64,000 bases of DNA, taken from Oscillatoriales cyanobacterium (GTDB lineage: Bacteria > Cyanobacteriota > Cyanobacteriia > Cyanobacteriales > Laspinemataceae). The position numbers and the translations under genes were made by a program. This document shows, piece after piece, positions 1-8,087 of the stretch (its first letter is position 1; the number at the start of each line of letters is the position of its first letter). Where the stretch lies: assembly GCA_011390955.1 (NCBI GenBank), contig JAABRM010000029.1, positions 1 through 64,000 on the forward strand. Reading direction: 5' to 3'. Below the pieces are notes generated by a model. That model did not search any database and was not told the origin of the DNA. It saw only the letters and a list, made by a program, of their open reading frames with translations.

Positions 1-1635
1 CAGATAATTCTATTGAAGTCATACTACGCAAAGTTGCTCGCTGTAAGGCAAGTAACCCAACTCAACAGAGGCAAAAAGACAGCCGGGGTAGACGGGAAGA
101 AATCATTAACACCCGTACAAAGGCTCAGTCTAGTCTCAAGGCTGAAATTGTCTCACAAGGCAAAGGCAGTTCGGAGAGTATGGATACCAAAACCCGGACG
201 GGATGAAAAACGCCCGTTAGGAATACCTACAGTAGAGGACAGAGCGCGTCAGGCATTGGTAAAAATGGCTCTAGAGCCATACTGGGAGTCCAAATTCGAG
301 GAGACTTCCTATGGCTTCAGACCGGGTAGGTCAACACACGACGCCGTAGCCAGAATATATCTTGTGATTAACAAGAAACCAAATTACGTTCTGGATGCGG
401 ATATATCCAAGTGTTTTGACAAAATTGACCATACCTACCTACTGAAAAAGCTCCAGTGTCCAAAGATAATACGGCAACAGGTGAAAGCCTGGTTACGAGC
501 CGGAATCATGGACAAAGGAGCCTTTGAAAAGCCAGTAGCGGGAACACCCCAGGGAGGGGTGATATCTCCACTACTTGCCAATATAGCACTAGATGGGATG
601 ATTCGCGAAGTGGAATCAAAGTTCCCAAAGAAAGGGAACTACCCACCAGCAAGAATCATTCGATACGCCGACGATTTTGTGGTATTACACCCAGAATTGA
701 AAGTCATCCTAGGAGCTAAAGCTGCAATCGAAGCTTGGTTACAGCCAGTTGGGTTGGAATTAAAGCCAGAGAAAACCAGGATATGTCACACTCTGAATCA
801 AATAAAGGTTCCAGAAAGTGAATTGATTGTACCCCCTGGATTTGATTTCTTGGGATTCAACATCCGACAATACCCAATGGGAAAACACAAGTCAGGCAAA
901 ACAGGTGCCCCGGCACCCAAAAGCATAAGAGGAACCAAAGAGGCCAAAGAACTTGGACTACTAGGTTTCAAAACCCTGATTAAGCCAAGCAAGAAAGCAA
1001 TCAAAGCCCACCATGTAGCCCTAAAAGCAGTCATTAAGACCCACAAAACAGCCCCACAAGCGGGACTCATTGGTAAATTAAATCCAATGATAAGAGGATG
1101 GGCAAACTACTACTCAGGGGTAGCAGCCAAAGAAACGTTTTCATCAGAAGACCACAACCTTTGGCAAATGCTTAGAGCATGGTCAGTAAGTAGACGTGGA
1201 AGAAAACAGAAAGCCCAAGCAATACACAAGTATTATCGCGAAGGCCGACATGGTAGCTGGACGTTTGCAACAGCAGACGGAATGACGCTACTAAAACACG
1301 CGGATACCGAAATCAAACGACATACCTTAGTCAAGCCTGACAAATCCCCGTATGACGGAGATTGGGTTTATTGGAGTACCAGGCGAGGACAAGACATCGA
1401 AGCCCCTACAAGAGTGGCAAAACTGCTGGAAAAGCAGAAGGGCAAATGCCCATATTGCGGGCAATACTTCACCAGCAGCGACTTGCTGGAAGTAGACCAC
1501 ATCACTCCTAGAAGCCAAGGCGGAAAGGATGAACACAAAAACCTGCAACTGCTTCACGCACACTGTCACGACGTAAAGTCAAGACATGACGGAAGCGCCC
1601 AAGGGCATCAGGAAGAAGACCAGCCACTCTGGTAG
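1..1635 (+). CDS. ltrA: Group II intron reverse transcriptase/maturase with HNH endonuclease domain (5' end outside window)
   Basis: The intron-encoded protein splices its host intron RNA and copies it into new DNA sites. The reading frame is open to base 1 and homologues carry more N-terminal sequence, so the TTG at 13 is not a credible start and the gene is cut by the window edge. Numbering from base 13, reverse transcriptase blocks fill residues 1-290 with the catalytic YADD at 218-221. The maturase/X region lies at about 330-420. A C-terminal HNH nuclease has a CPYC zinc pair at 479-482 and the LEVDHITP core near 494. The frame is intact to its stop and intron domains V/VI follow directly, so the element looks potentially active. 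Seen: motifs and order. Inferred: mobility. Confidence 0.93.
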   Translation, partial: QIILLKSYYAKLLAVRQVTQLNRGKKTAGVDGKKSLTPVQRLSLVSRLKLSHKAKAVRRVWIPKPGRDEKRPLGIPTVEDRARQALVKMALEPYWESKFEETSYGFRPGRSTHDAVARIYLVINKKPNYVLDADISKCFDKIDHTYLLKKLQCPKIIRQQVKAWLRAGIMDKGAFEKPVAGTPQGGVISPLLANIALDGMIREVESKFPKKGNYPPARIIRYADDFVVLHPELKVILGAKAAIEAWLQPVGLELKPEKTRICHTLNQIKVPESELIVPPGFDFLGFNIRQYPMGKHKSGKTGAPAPKSIRGTKEAKELGLLGFKTLIKPSKKAIKAHHVALKAVIKTHKTAPQAGLIGKLNPMIRGWANYYSGVAAKETFSSEDHNLWQMLRAWSVSRRGRKQKAQAIHKYYREGRHGSWTFATADGMTLLKHADTEIKRHTLVKPDKSPYDGDWVYWSTRRGQDIEAPTRVAKLLEKQKGKCPYCGQYFTSSDLLEVDHITPRSQGGKDEHKNLQLLHAHCHDVKSRHDGSAQGHQEEDQPLW

Positions 1636-1666
1636 TCGTACCCATGAAAAGGGTCAAATTAGGTAG

Positions 1667-1743
1667 GAGCCTATTGCCGTGAAAGTGGCACGATGGGTTC
1701 TGAATGGGAGGTGGGGAGAGCGATTTCCCCATCGACCCCTAAT
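1667..1743 (+). mobile_element. Group II intron 3' end: domains V and VI
   Basis: Bases 1667-1701 match the highly conserved 34-35 nt domain V hairpin: GAGC at the 5' side, a GTGAAAGTGGCAC centre and GGTTCT at the 3' side. A second GC-rich hairpin at about 1705-1740 fits domain VI. The A at 1735 is a candidate branch-point adenosine, which would place the 3' splice site 7-8 nt downstream at about 1742-1743, ending in the expected A-pyrimidine. The exact 3' boundary is an inference from these rules. The 5' part of the intron lies before the window. Confidence 0.8.
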
Positions 1744-1812
1744 AATTGTCTCGCGATTTCGCATCAGTCTGACATAGATGCTGATGCCTGCAAAAATTTT
1801 GGGAGGATTTCG

Positions 1813-2985
1813 GTGAATCGAGAAAATCGTCAAGTAATTTCTGGGCTATTCGCAGCCATACTCACCTGTTTAGTATTCCTTGTCGGCTGTAGTATTCCGC
1901 AAGTTTCCGCCCAAGAAAGAATGTTTTTGGATTGGTCTTTAGAATTTCTTGACGCCTACCAACTTCCGAAACAATCATTTGCCAAAACTCCCGTGGGGGG
2001 TTTGTCGGGAATTACCTACGACCGGCAGCGCGATCGCTTCTATGTCATTTCCGACGACCGAGGAGACTTTGCCCCAGCCCGTTTTTACACCTTAAAGTTG
2101 AATCTAAACTCAGAGATCCCTACCGCCCCTCGGATCGAAAATCTGGACATTGAAGCGGTGACATTTCTCACTAAAGAAGACGGGGAACCTTATCCCAGGG
2201 GAGAAATTAACCCAGAAGGGATTGCTTTTGCTGCCCCCAATAGTCTATTTATTTCCAGCGAGGGAGTGAGCGATCGGGGCATTCCCCCATTTATCCATGA
2301 GTTCAACCGGGAAACTGGTGAGTTTGTCTCAGCTTTGCCCATTCCCCAAAGTTATATCCCAGACGCGAAAGGTTCAGAACAAACCGTCGGAGTTCAAGAT
2401 AATCTTGGGTTTGAATCTTTGACCATCAATCCCAGAGGGTTTGGGGATGCCACCGTGGATCCGTTCCGCATCTTTACCGCCACCGAATCTCCCCTACAAC
2501 AGGACCAAGACGCCACCAATCCCGAACAACCTGCGATTAACCGTCTATTGCATTACTTAATTAGTGATGGGCCGCCGTTATTAATTGGGGAATATGCTTA
2601 CCCCATGAGCAAAGACCCCCGTTGGAGTTTAATTCACAGTTTAACGGAATTATTAGCCCTAGATCCGGGGGGTCATTTGTTGAGTTTGGAGCGATCTTTT
2701 GGCTTTTTAGGGTACAACGCGCAGATTTATCAAATAAATTTGGGTGGGGCGACGGATACGAGTAGTATTCCCAGTTTTATTGGCTTAGAAAATAAAGTCC
2801 AACCCGTCCAGAAAAATTTGTTGTTAAATCTGGAGGATTTAGGGATTACTTTAGATAATTTAGAGGGCATGACTCTGGGGCCGCGTTTGCCCGATGGCAG
2901 TCAAAGTTTAATTTTGGTCAGCGATGATAACTTTAATGCCGATCAAGTGACTCAATTTCTGCTATTTCGTTTAAAGAAAAATTAA
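1813..2985 (+). CDS. Esterase-like activity of phytase family lipoprotein
   Basis: This 390-residue secreted protein has the phytase-like (esterase-like) beta-propeller domain seen in many cyanobacterial periplasmic phosphoesterase-like proteins; the substrate is unknown. The GTG at 1813 was chosen because a GGGAGGA ribosome-binding site lies 5 nt upstream and because a signal peptide begins there. Residues 12-25 are hydrophobic and end in the lipobox LVGC, with Cys26 as the lipidation site. An upstream in-frame extension to 1693 would run through intron domains V/VI, so it is rejected. The family motif GLSGITYD is near the mature N-terminus, followed by a DRGDF segment. The group II intron ends about 70 bp upstream, so expression may depend on intron position. 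Confidence 0.85.
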   Translation: MNRENRQVISGLFAAILTCLVFLVGCSIPQVSAQERMFLDWSLEFLDAYQLPKQSFAKTPVGGLSGITYDRQRDRFYVISDDRGDFAPARFYTLKLNLNSEIPTAPRIENLDIEAVTFLTKEDGEPYPRGEINPEGIAFAAPNSLFISSEGVSDRGIPPFIHEFNRETGEFVSALPIPQSYIPDAKGSEQTVGVQDNLGFESLTINPRGFGDATVDPFRIFTATESPLQQDQDATNPEQPAINRLLHYLISDGPPLLIGEYAYPMSKDPRWSLIHSLTELLALDPGGHLLSLERSFGFLGYNAQIYQINLGGATDTSSIPSFIGLENKVQPVQKNLLLNLEDLGITLDNLEGMTLGPRLPDGSQSLILVSDDNFNADQVTQFLLFRLKKN

Positions 2986-3012
2986 CCGGATGGGCAGTGG
3001 ATGGGTGAGCGC

Positions 3013-3100
3013 TTATTTGAAAATAAAATAGCGATCGCTTATCCGCTGCCAACCAACAACCAACAACGAACAACGAACAACCAACAACGAACAATCAACA
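3013..3100. repeat. Composite intergenic repeat cassette, copy A
   Basis: It begins with the TTTGAAAATAAAATAG module joined to a HIP1 site, then a CCGCTGCC link and a run of CAACAA-type heptamers. The same order of modules recurs at five other places up to 12.8 kb. The Rpn nuclease gene on the minus strand takes its last codon and stop from the heptamer run. Confidence 0.75.
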
Positions 3101-4006
3101 ATTATCGCTTAACCAAACTTCTAAATCCGATAAACTCTCAAACTCGAAAATTTCCTCCGTTAAACTTTCTAAATTCCCCAAAGGTAAGTTTTCAATTTTG
3201 CTGCTAATGGTAGCGGGAATTTCGCCAAACCGTTTTTGCAGTAACCGCATTACTAGGGCGATCGCTTGTTTGATTCGTCCTTGTTGTTCCCCTTGTTCTT
3301 CCGCATAAGCAAGTCGTCCGCGTTCATCTTGTAACAGCATCCCCCGGCGATCGACCGCTGCCAACTCGTCCACGGTCATATTCGCTTGGTTAGCCAAATT
3401 TAGAGCAAAATTTATCTCTGAAACTGCCCCCAAACTTTCCGGGATACTATCTAAACTCGCCGCATCTTTCAAAAAATAAAGCCACTTATCTGTCAAAGTC
3501 TTTAACTCCTCAAGAGTTTGATGGAATTTCGGTAACTCCACAAAGACTAACTGCAATTGATCGTCCAGCAGCTTAAATTTTTTGGTCACTTCCTGAAAAA
3601 CAAACTTATTGATCGTATCGGCGGTTTCTTTAAATAGAATGAAATCGGTAATTGTCACCGCGATCGCTGGATTCAGCAGAGGATAATCTTCCCCTGTGAC
3701 TAACTGATTGCTGTAGGCTTTAGCTAGGTTATAAGCCACTCGTTTGTTAAAAGCAGTCATCGCAGCCACCTGCATTTCAATTACCACAATTGACCCATCA
3801 GCTAAAACCGCCTTAATATCTAAGAAAGTATCTTTTAAGGTGAGTACCTGACCGGGGTTATAGGGGTTAACAATAGTCAAAGATTGAATTACTTGCTCCC
3901 CGTCATAGACGATCGCATTGAGAAAGCTGATTAAGATTTCCTTGCTTTGTTCTGAACCAAAGATTTTTTTAAAGGCATAATCGACCTTGGGATTAATAAA
4001 TCTCAT
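3095..4006 (-). CDS. Rpn family recombination-promoting nuclease / PD-(D/E)XK transposase-like protein (copy 1)
   Basis: This 303-residue protein belongs to the Rpn/PDDEXK_2 family: small DNA endonucleases related to transposases, of which E. coli RpnA-E promote RecA-independent recombination and have been linked to phage defence. The N-terminus MRFINPKVDYAFKKIFG is the family hallmark. The nuclease core is visible as Asp63 followed by Glu77-x-Gln79. The C-terminal region (about 215-303) is helical and charged and contains the linker that varies between the two copies (EEQGEQQGRIKQ). The family's usual length is about 270-310, so it is complete. The last residues and stop come from the adjoining heptamer repeat. 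It is about 97% identical to the next gene, so the pair is a recent duplication. Target and role here are unknown. Confidence 0.88.
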   Translation of the reverse strand: MRFINPKVDYAFKKIFGSEQSKEILISFLNAIVYDGEQVIQSLTIVNPYNPGQVLTLKDTFLDIKAVLADGSIVVIEMQVAAMTAFNKRVAYNLAKAYSNQLVTGEDYPLLNPAIAVTITDFILFKETADTINKFVFQEVTKKFKLLDDQLQLVFVELPKFHQTLEELKTLTDKWLYFLKDAASLDSIPESLGAVSEINFALNLANQANMTVDELAAVDRRGMLLQDERGRLAYAEEQGEQQGRIKQAIALVMRLLQKRFGEIPATISSKIENLPLGNLESLTEEIFEFESLSDLEVWLSDNC

Positions 4007-5190
4007 AATTTCCTCCCGATTTTGTCTGTGAGTGGATATTCTTATTTTAGCTTAATTTTAGCATAAAGCTTTGGCCTTTTGTACCACAGAGGCACAGAGA
4101 AACACAGAGAAAAAACTTATCTCAGAATAAAATAGCGATTCCCTGCCAACGAACAACCAACAACGAACAACGAACAACGAACAACGAACAATCAACAATT
4201 ATCGCTTAACCAAACTTCTAAATCCGATAAACTCTCAAACTCGAAAATTGCCTCCGTTAAACTTTCTAAATTCCCCAAAGGTAAGTTTTCAATTTTGTTG
4301 CTAATGGTAGCGGGAATTTCGCCAAACCGCTTTTGCAGTAACCGCATTACTAGGGCGATCGCTTGTTCCAGTCGTCCCTGTTCTTTCCCTATTTGTTTTC
4401 CTTGTTCTTCCGCATAAGCAAGTCGTCCGCGTTCATCTTGTAACATCATCCCCCGGCGATCGACCGCTGCCAACTCGTCCACGGTCATATTCGCTTGGTT
4501 AGCCAAATTTAGCGCAAAATTTATCTCTGAAACTGCCCCCAAACTTTCCGGGATACTATCTAAACTCGCAGCATCTTTCAAAAAATAAAGCCACTTATCG
4601 GTCAAAGTCTTTAACTCCTCAAGAGTTTGATGGAATTTCGGCAACTCCACAAAGACTAACTGCAATTGATCGTCCAGCAGCTTGAATTTTTTGGTCACTT
4701 CCTGAAAAACAAACTTGTTGATCGTATCGGTGGTTTCTTTAAAAAGAATAAAGTCGGTAATCGTCACCGCGATCGCTGGATTCAGCAGAGGATAATCTTC
4801 CCCTGTGACTAACTGATTGCTGTAGGCTTTAGCTAGGTTATAAGCCACCCGTTTGTTAAAAGCAGTCATCGCAGCCACCTGCATTTCAATTACCACAATT
4901 GACCCATCAGCTAAAACAGCCTTAATATCTAAGAAAGTATCTTTTAAGGTGAGTACCTGACCGGGGTTATAGGGGTTAACAATAGTCAAAGATTGAATTA
5001 CTTTCTCCCCGTCATAGACGATCGCATTGAGAAAGCTGATTAAGATTTCCTTGCTTTGTTCTGAACCAAAGATTTTTTTAAAGGCGTAATCGACCTTGGG
5101 ATTAATAAATCTCATAATTTCCTCCCGATTTTGCCTGTGAGTGGATAGCTTAATTTTAGCTTAATTTTAGCATAAAGCTTTGGCCGCTTT
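3101..5190. repeat. Tandem duplication, about 1.1 kb per unit, each holding one Rpn gene
   Basis: The segment starting at 3101 is repeated starting at 4198, an offset of 1097 bp. The copies include the whole Rpn gene, its 5' flank with the GTGAGTGGATA and TTAATTTTAGC sequence, and a CACAGAGGCACAGAGAA-type repeat. The repeat-rich spacers at the two ends probably supplied the homology for duplication. Confidence 0.9.
4192..5115 (-). CDS. Rpn family recombination-promoting nuclease / PD-(D/E)XK transposase-like protein (copy 2)
   Basis: This is the 307-residue paralogue of the gene at 3095-4006, with the same Asp63, Glu77 and Gln79 nuclease residues and the same first 36 residues. Differences are few: a four-residue longer linker (EEQGKQIGKEQGRLEQ), two single changes near the C-terminus and a handful elsewhere. 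Both frames are open, so neither copy shows pseudogene decay. The linker difference lies in a repetitive glutamine/glutamate-coding stretch and is typical of slippage. The near identity means that either recent duplication or ongoing gene conversion keeps them alike. Confidence 0.88.
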   Translation of the reverse strand: MRFINPKVDYAFKKIFGSEQSKEILISFLNAIVYDGEKVIQSLTIVNPYNPGQVLTLKDTFLDIKAVLADGSIVVIEMQVAAMTAFNKRVAYNLAKAYSNQLVTGEDYPLLNPAIAVTITDFILFKETTDTINKFVFQEVTKKFKLLDDQLQLVFVELPKFHQTLEELKTLTDKWLYFLKDAASLDSIPESLGAVSEINFALNLANQANMTVDELAAVDRRGMMLQDERGRLAYAEEQGKQIGKEQGRLEQAIALVMRLLQKRFGEIPATISNKIENLPLGNLESLTEAIFEFESLSDLEVWLSDNC

Positions 5191-5303
5191 CACCACAGAG
5201 GCACAAATCAACACAGAGAAACAACTTATCTCATAATAAAATAGCGATATTTTTTCCAATAAACAGGGGGAAAAAATATAAAAATAATCCAATTAAATCA
5301 GGC

Positions 5304-5364
5304 AATAGGTGTCAAAAAAAACTTTTTAATACCTATTGACAAATATAAATAAATGGACAATAAT
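5304..5364 (+). promoter_or_regulatory. Strong sigma-70-type promoter with overlapping inverted repeat
   Basis: TTGACA at 5336-5341, a 17-nt spacer and AATAAT at 5359-5364 make a near-consensus housekeeping promoter with no open reading frame behind it. A perfect 7-bp inverted repeat (AATAGGT at 5304-5310, ACCTATT at 5331-5337) overlaps the -35 box and could be an operator. It drives the putative RNA at 5371-5585. Confidence 0.6.
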
Positions 5365-5370
5365 AATAGT

Positions 5371-5585
5371 TATAAAGACATGAAGGCGAATTGGGGCAAA
5401 TGTAATACAAGCCCAAGCGATCGCCAGGGGCGCCCGGCCCGGAGTTGCCCTTCTTAACACCAACAAAAACATCAAGAAAGTTAAGAAATTTTAGGAGCCA
5501 TCGAGTTCCTCTCCGGGTCAGGCAAATCCCTTTATAGCTTCACAACCGGAGAACCCTCTGGCGGGGGTTCTCCTGGGCATTTTTC
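5371..5585 (+). ncRNA. Putative structured small RNA, 6S-like rod (unassigned)
   Basis: There is no coding potential, yet the stretch between a good promoter and an intrinsic terminator folds into one long interrupted rod. CCCGGAG at 5438-5444 pairs exactly with CTCCGGG at 5511-5517. Inside it TTCTTAAC (5451-5458) pairs with GTTAAGAA (5480-5487). Outside it GCC (5432-5434) pairs with GGC (5521-5523), AGGG (5426-5429) with CCCT (5528-5531), and AAGC (5415-5418) with GCTT (5537-5540). The length of about 210 nt, the rod with internal loops and the strong promoter resemble 6S (6Sa) RNA. Conserved 6S sequence could not be confirmed, and the usual purK neighbour is absent. It may equally be another small RNA. 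Confidence 0.45.
5548..5585 (+). terminator. Intrinsic terminator of the putative small RNA
   Basis: GGAGAACCC at 5548-5556 pairs with GGGTTCTCC at 5565-5573 across a short GC-rich loop. The sequence continues to a T-run at 5580-5584. Confidence 0.7.
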
Positions 5586-5594
5586 GTTTATTAG

Positions 5595-5800
5595 TTGATG
5601 GTTGATGGTTGATGGTTGATGGTTATCCGTTACCTATTTGAAAATAAAATAGCGTTATCCTATCCGTTGCCTATTTTTTTCACCACAAAGACACAAAGAA
5701 ACACAAAGTCGCCCATCCGTTGCCAATCAAAGAATCCCTACCCAACAATCAACAATCAACAACGATTCGTTGCCTATTTGAAAATAAAATAGCGATCGCT
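5595..5800. repeat. Composite intergenic repeat cassette, copy B
   Basis: A run of GTTGATG heptamers (about 5595-5625) is followed by TTTGAAAATAAAATAG, CCGTTGCCTATTTTTTTCACC, a CACAAAGACACAAAG module, CAACAATCAACA heptamers and a second TTTGAAAATAAAATAG joined to a HIP1 site. It ends exactly where the truncated DUF4336-like fragment begins. Confidence 0.75.
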
Positions 5801-5954
5801 TGAGAGTATCTTGCAATGGGATTTTGAGCGAGTTATCCTGGCTCACGGCGATTTGATTGAAACCAATGCTAAGGCGGTGCTTCGCAAGGCTTGGGAGGTT
5901 CTACTGCAAGCAAATTATTGTGCTGTTGTTGCCCCCCAACCTGGCGCTAGATAG
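5793..5954 (+). pseudogene. C-terminal fragment of a DUF4336-like (metallo-hydrolase-fold) gene
   Basis: An open frame of 53 codons without its own start reads LQWDFERVILAHGDLIETNA and on to a TAG at 5952-5954. The WDFxRVILAHGDLIETN pattern resembles the C-terminal part of cyanobacterial DUF4336 proteins, which are related to the metallo-beta-lactamase fold. Everything upstream has been replaced by the repeat cassette, whose HIP1 site is the fusion point. It is a remnant, not a gene. Family assignment rests on memory of the motif and is moderate. Confidence 0.5.
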
Positions 5955-6093
5955 GGCGATCGCATAACCATAAAATCAAGTAAGGTTCGATCGCACAATT
6001 AGCGATCGGGTTGGGATAGCTGCATGGAGTAGATTGCACGATTCCAAAGTTATCTGTTGCCCTGAATAAGAGATAGAGTTCAATATCTAACGA

Positions 6094-7443
6094 CTAAAGA
6101 GCCCATTCCTTGACGACAAGTATCAAGCATGACGTGCCGATAATCGCATAAACAGTATGCTTGTAGTTCTCGTTTCTATCTCCATCATTCAGTTCATAGA
6201 CACTGATAGGATGACCTGATGAGTTGAGCTTTGCCGAGAGAGAATTAAAAAAGATATAGATATTTTCATTATTTATTCCCCAGCCAGTTTCATCAAAATC
6301 TATTCCGCAGCAATTATACTCAAACCAGACAGCAAATTTGTTAATAGTATCAAAGCGCTTTCTGTATGAACGCGAATAATAAGTAACTTTATCCGAAAAA
6401 GCTTTAACTTCATCAGAGTATTTGCCGCATTCCTCCTCAAGACTTAGACTGTACTCCATATCATAACCTTGCTTGATTAAGTAATCGCGGGCAAAATAAA
6501 ATAAGAATTTCCATCGAGCGTTAGTTATGTTATCGGTACTAAGAGATGCCTCTGGCCGTTTAGAAAAAAAATAAACCTTTTTCAGAGAATCTCCGCATAA
6601 TATGTTCTCAAACCTAGCCTCTATATCGTAGTCTCGTACAAGACAGAGGGAACCAAGCAATTCCGCTTGTTCAAAACATTTTTCTGCTAGTTCTCCGAAC
6701 TGTTCCCGACATAACTTTTCTTTAGAAACCCTTGCCATGAAATTTTTATAAGCGATTACCATTAAACCATCGGAAAAATGATAAAAAGTATAATCAGCAG
6801 ACCATCGGAGTGTTAGTCCGATGAGTGTTTCTAACTCCAAAGATCGGGCAAAGTAAATCGTATAAGGAGATTGAAATTCTATGTCTAAAGGCTCAGTCCA
6901 ATCCTCTCGCTTACTAAGATTAATATTACGACGAATACTCGAACCAAATTGGTCAGGGAAGCAAAGATTGTGGGGGTGATATGAGTCGATGTGCTGCTGG
7001 GAAATAACCTCTGTCTCACCTGTATCCCCTCCAATATTTCTGAAATGAGCTACTTCCCTGCCAGTATTACGATCCCATGCGACTCCCCAAATGCCATCAT
7101 TATAATCGGCATATCCTCTATTAAACACAGCTCGCAACGGTAAAATATTGCGATCGCGATCCAATATGTTAAAATCGAACCAATAATATCTGTAAATATC
7201 TGCCAAATATGCCTCTGGTTCACAAACGTCATCATCAGCATTTTCCAGATGCCACTCAGGCATTTTGGGACAGTCAATGTACTCATCATTGCTAGATATC
7301 TCCAGAAGAGCGACTATCTGCACCAGATCGTAAATGTTATCTGGTTCGGTAATGCCATTTCTTTTAAAACTTTCACTCAGGAACTCAAACAACTCCTTTA
7401 ACTGAATAAATGGAGTTATATTTTTTATACAATTGAGCCACAT
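6094..7443 (-). CDS. Hypothetical protein, 449 residues, unknown function
   Basis: The family is not recognised. The frame is intact and long, with an ATG preceded by a weak AGGA-like site. The protein is soluble-looking, acidic and unusually rich in Tyr, Phe, Trp, Asp and Asn. It has scattered cysteines (for example CCG near residue 380) and no signal peptide or membrane segment apart from a mildly hydrophobic C-terminal stretch (TVYAIIGTSCLILVV). Candidate structural marks are YADYNDGIWGVAWDRNTGRE near 110-130 and the aromatic-rich C-terminal half. It sits alone in the accessory region, with few HIP1 sites inside it compared with its neighbours, which could mean recent acquisition. Its role is unknown; guesses such as immunity or defence are not supported by any motif. 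Confidence 0.7.
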   Translation of the reverse strand: MWLNCIKNITPFIQLKELFEFLSESFKRNGITEPDNIYDLVQIVALLEISSNDEYIDCPKMPEWHLENADDDVCEPEAYLADIYRYYWFDFNILDRDRNILPLRAVFNRGYADYNDGIWGVAWDRNTGREVAHFRNIGGDTGETEVISQQHIDSYHPHNLCFPDQFGSSIRRNINLSKREDWTEPLDIEFQSPYTIYFARSLELETLIGLTLRWSADYTFYHFSDGLMVIAYKNFMARVSKEKLCREQFGELAEKCFEQAELLGSLCLVRDYDIEARFENILCGDSLKKVYFFSKRPEASLSTDNITNARWKFLFYFARDYLIKQGYDMEYSLSLEEECGKYSDEVKAFSDKVTYYSRSYRKRFDTINKFAVWFEYNCCGIDFDETGWGINNENIYIFFNSLSAKLNSSGHPISVYELNDGDRNENYKHTVYAIIGTSCLILVVKEWAL

Positions 7444-7644
7444 ATGACTATCCTCCTCACCCGATCGCTATTAACCAAGCTTATCAGCCATGACCTTGAT
7501 GGTTGTATTCATTCCTTACAGGAGAGATTCGGGTATTTTTCTTAAATTTGTGCGTCACTATTCATACTCAATCAAAGCTGCGATCGAAATTAACAATCCA
7601 GATTTCACCCCGTAAAGGAATCGAAGAATTAGTAGTCAATAATG

Positions 7645-8022
7645 TCACCCCCCTTGAAATTCGCGCCATTCTGTTTCTTGTTCGTAATGTTCCACCATTG
7701 CCTCAGCTTGTGAAGCCAAAATGCGGCGGCGTTCTGCTAAAGGCAACTGCATAAAAGCACGGCGATCGCTTAACGAGAGAGGTTCTGGTTCTTCTGCAAC
7801 TGGGCTTTCTATCGCTTCACTATTCGGTAAAATTACGGAATATTCAACGATTTGAGGATTCGCCACTCGCTTTCGAGCATTCAAAATTTCGATCCTGACC
7901 AGATTCCCATGTTTGTCATAATCTAGAATTCTATCTGGTTGTTCTCGATCGCTTTTTTCTACGGCACTTTCTTGAAAAAAGACTTTCAAAATATCTGCTT
8001 CTGGGTTATAGCTGATTTTCAT
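7645..8022 (-). CDS. DUF2283 domain protein with antitoxin-like tail, frameshifted near its end
   Basis: Residues 1-62 (MKISYNPEADILKVFF onward) match the DUF2283 fold, a small beta-rich domain common beside toxins. Residues 80-125 (LPLAERRRILASQAEAM, then HYEQETEWREFQGG) match the C-terminal module shared by many cyanobacterial antitoxin-like proteins, which normally ends EW-x-E-x-x-x-GDIIDY. Here a run of six G (C at 7648-7653 on the plus strand) brings TGA directly after GG. With five G the frame would read on as GDIIDY and stop at 7629. The last five residues are therefore lost by a one-base slip, or a sequencing error is present. No toxin gene adjoins it. Confidence 0.75.
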   Translation of the reverse strand: MKISYNPEADILKVFFQESAVEKSDREQPDRILDYDKHGNLVRIEILNARKRVANPQIVEYSVILPNSEAIESPVAEEPEPLSLSDRRAFMQLPLAERRRILASQAEAMVEHYEQETEWREFQGG

Positions 8023-8087
8023 AATTAAATCACTAAGTTGTTTGGTGTAGTTTGATGATATTTAATTTTGGCGATCGCCCCTATTCT

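Noticed and set aside
7503-7754. 83-codon plus-strand frame
   Set aside because: Overlaps the DUF2283 gene antisense and has no domain content.
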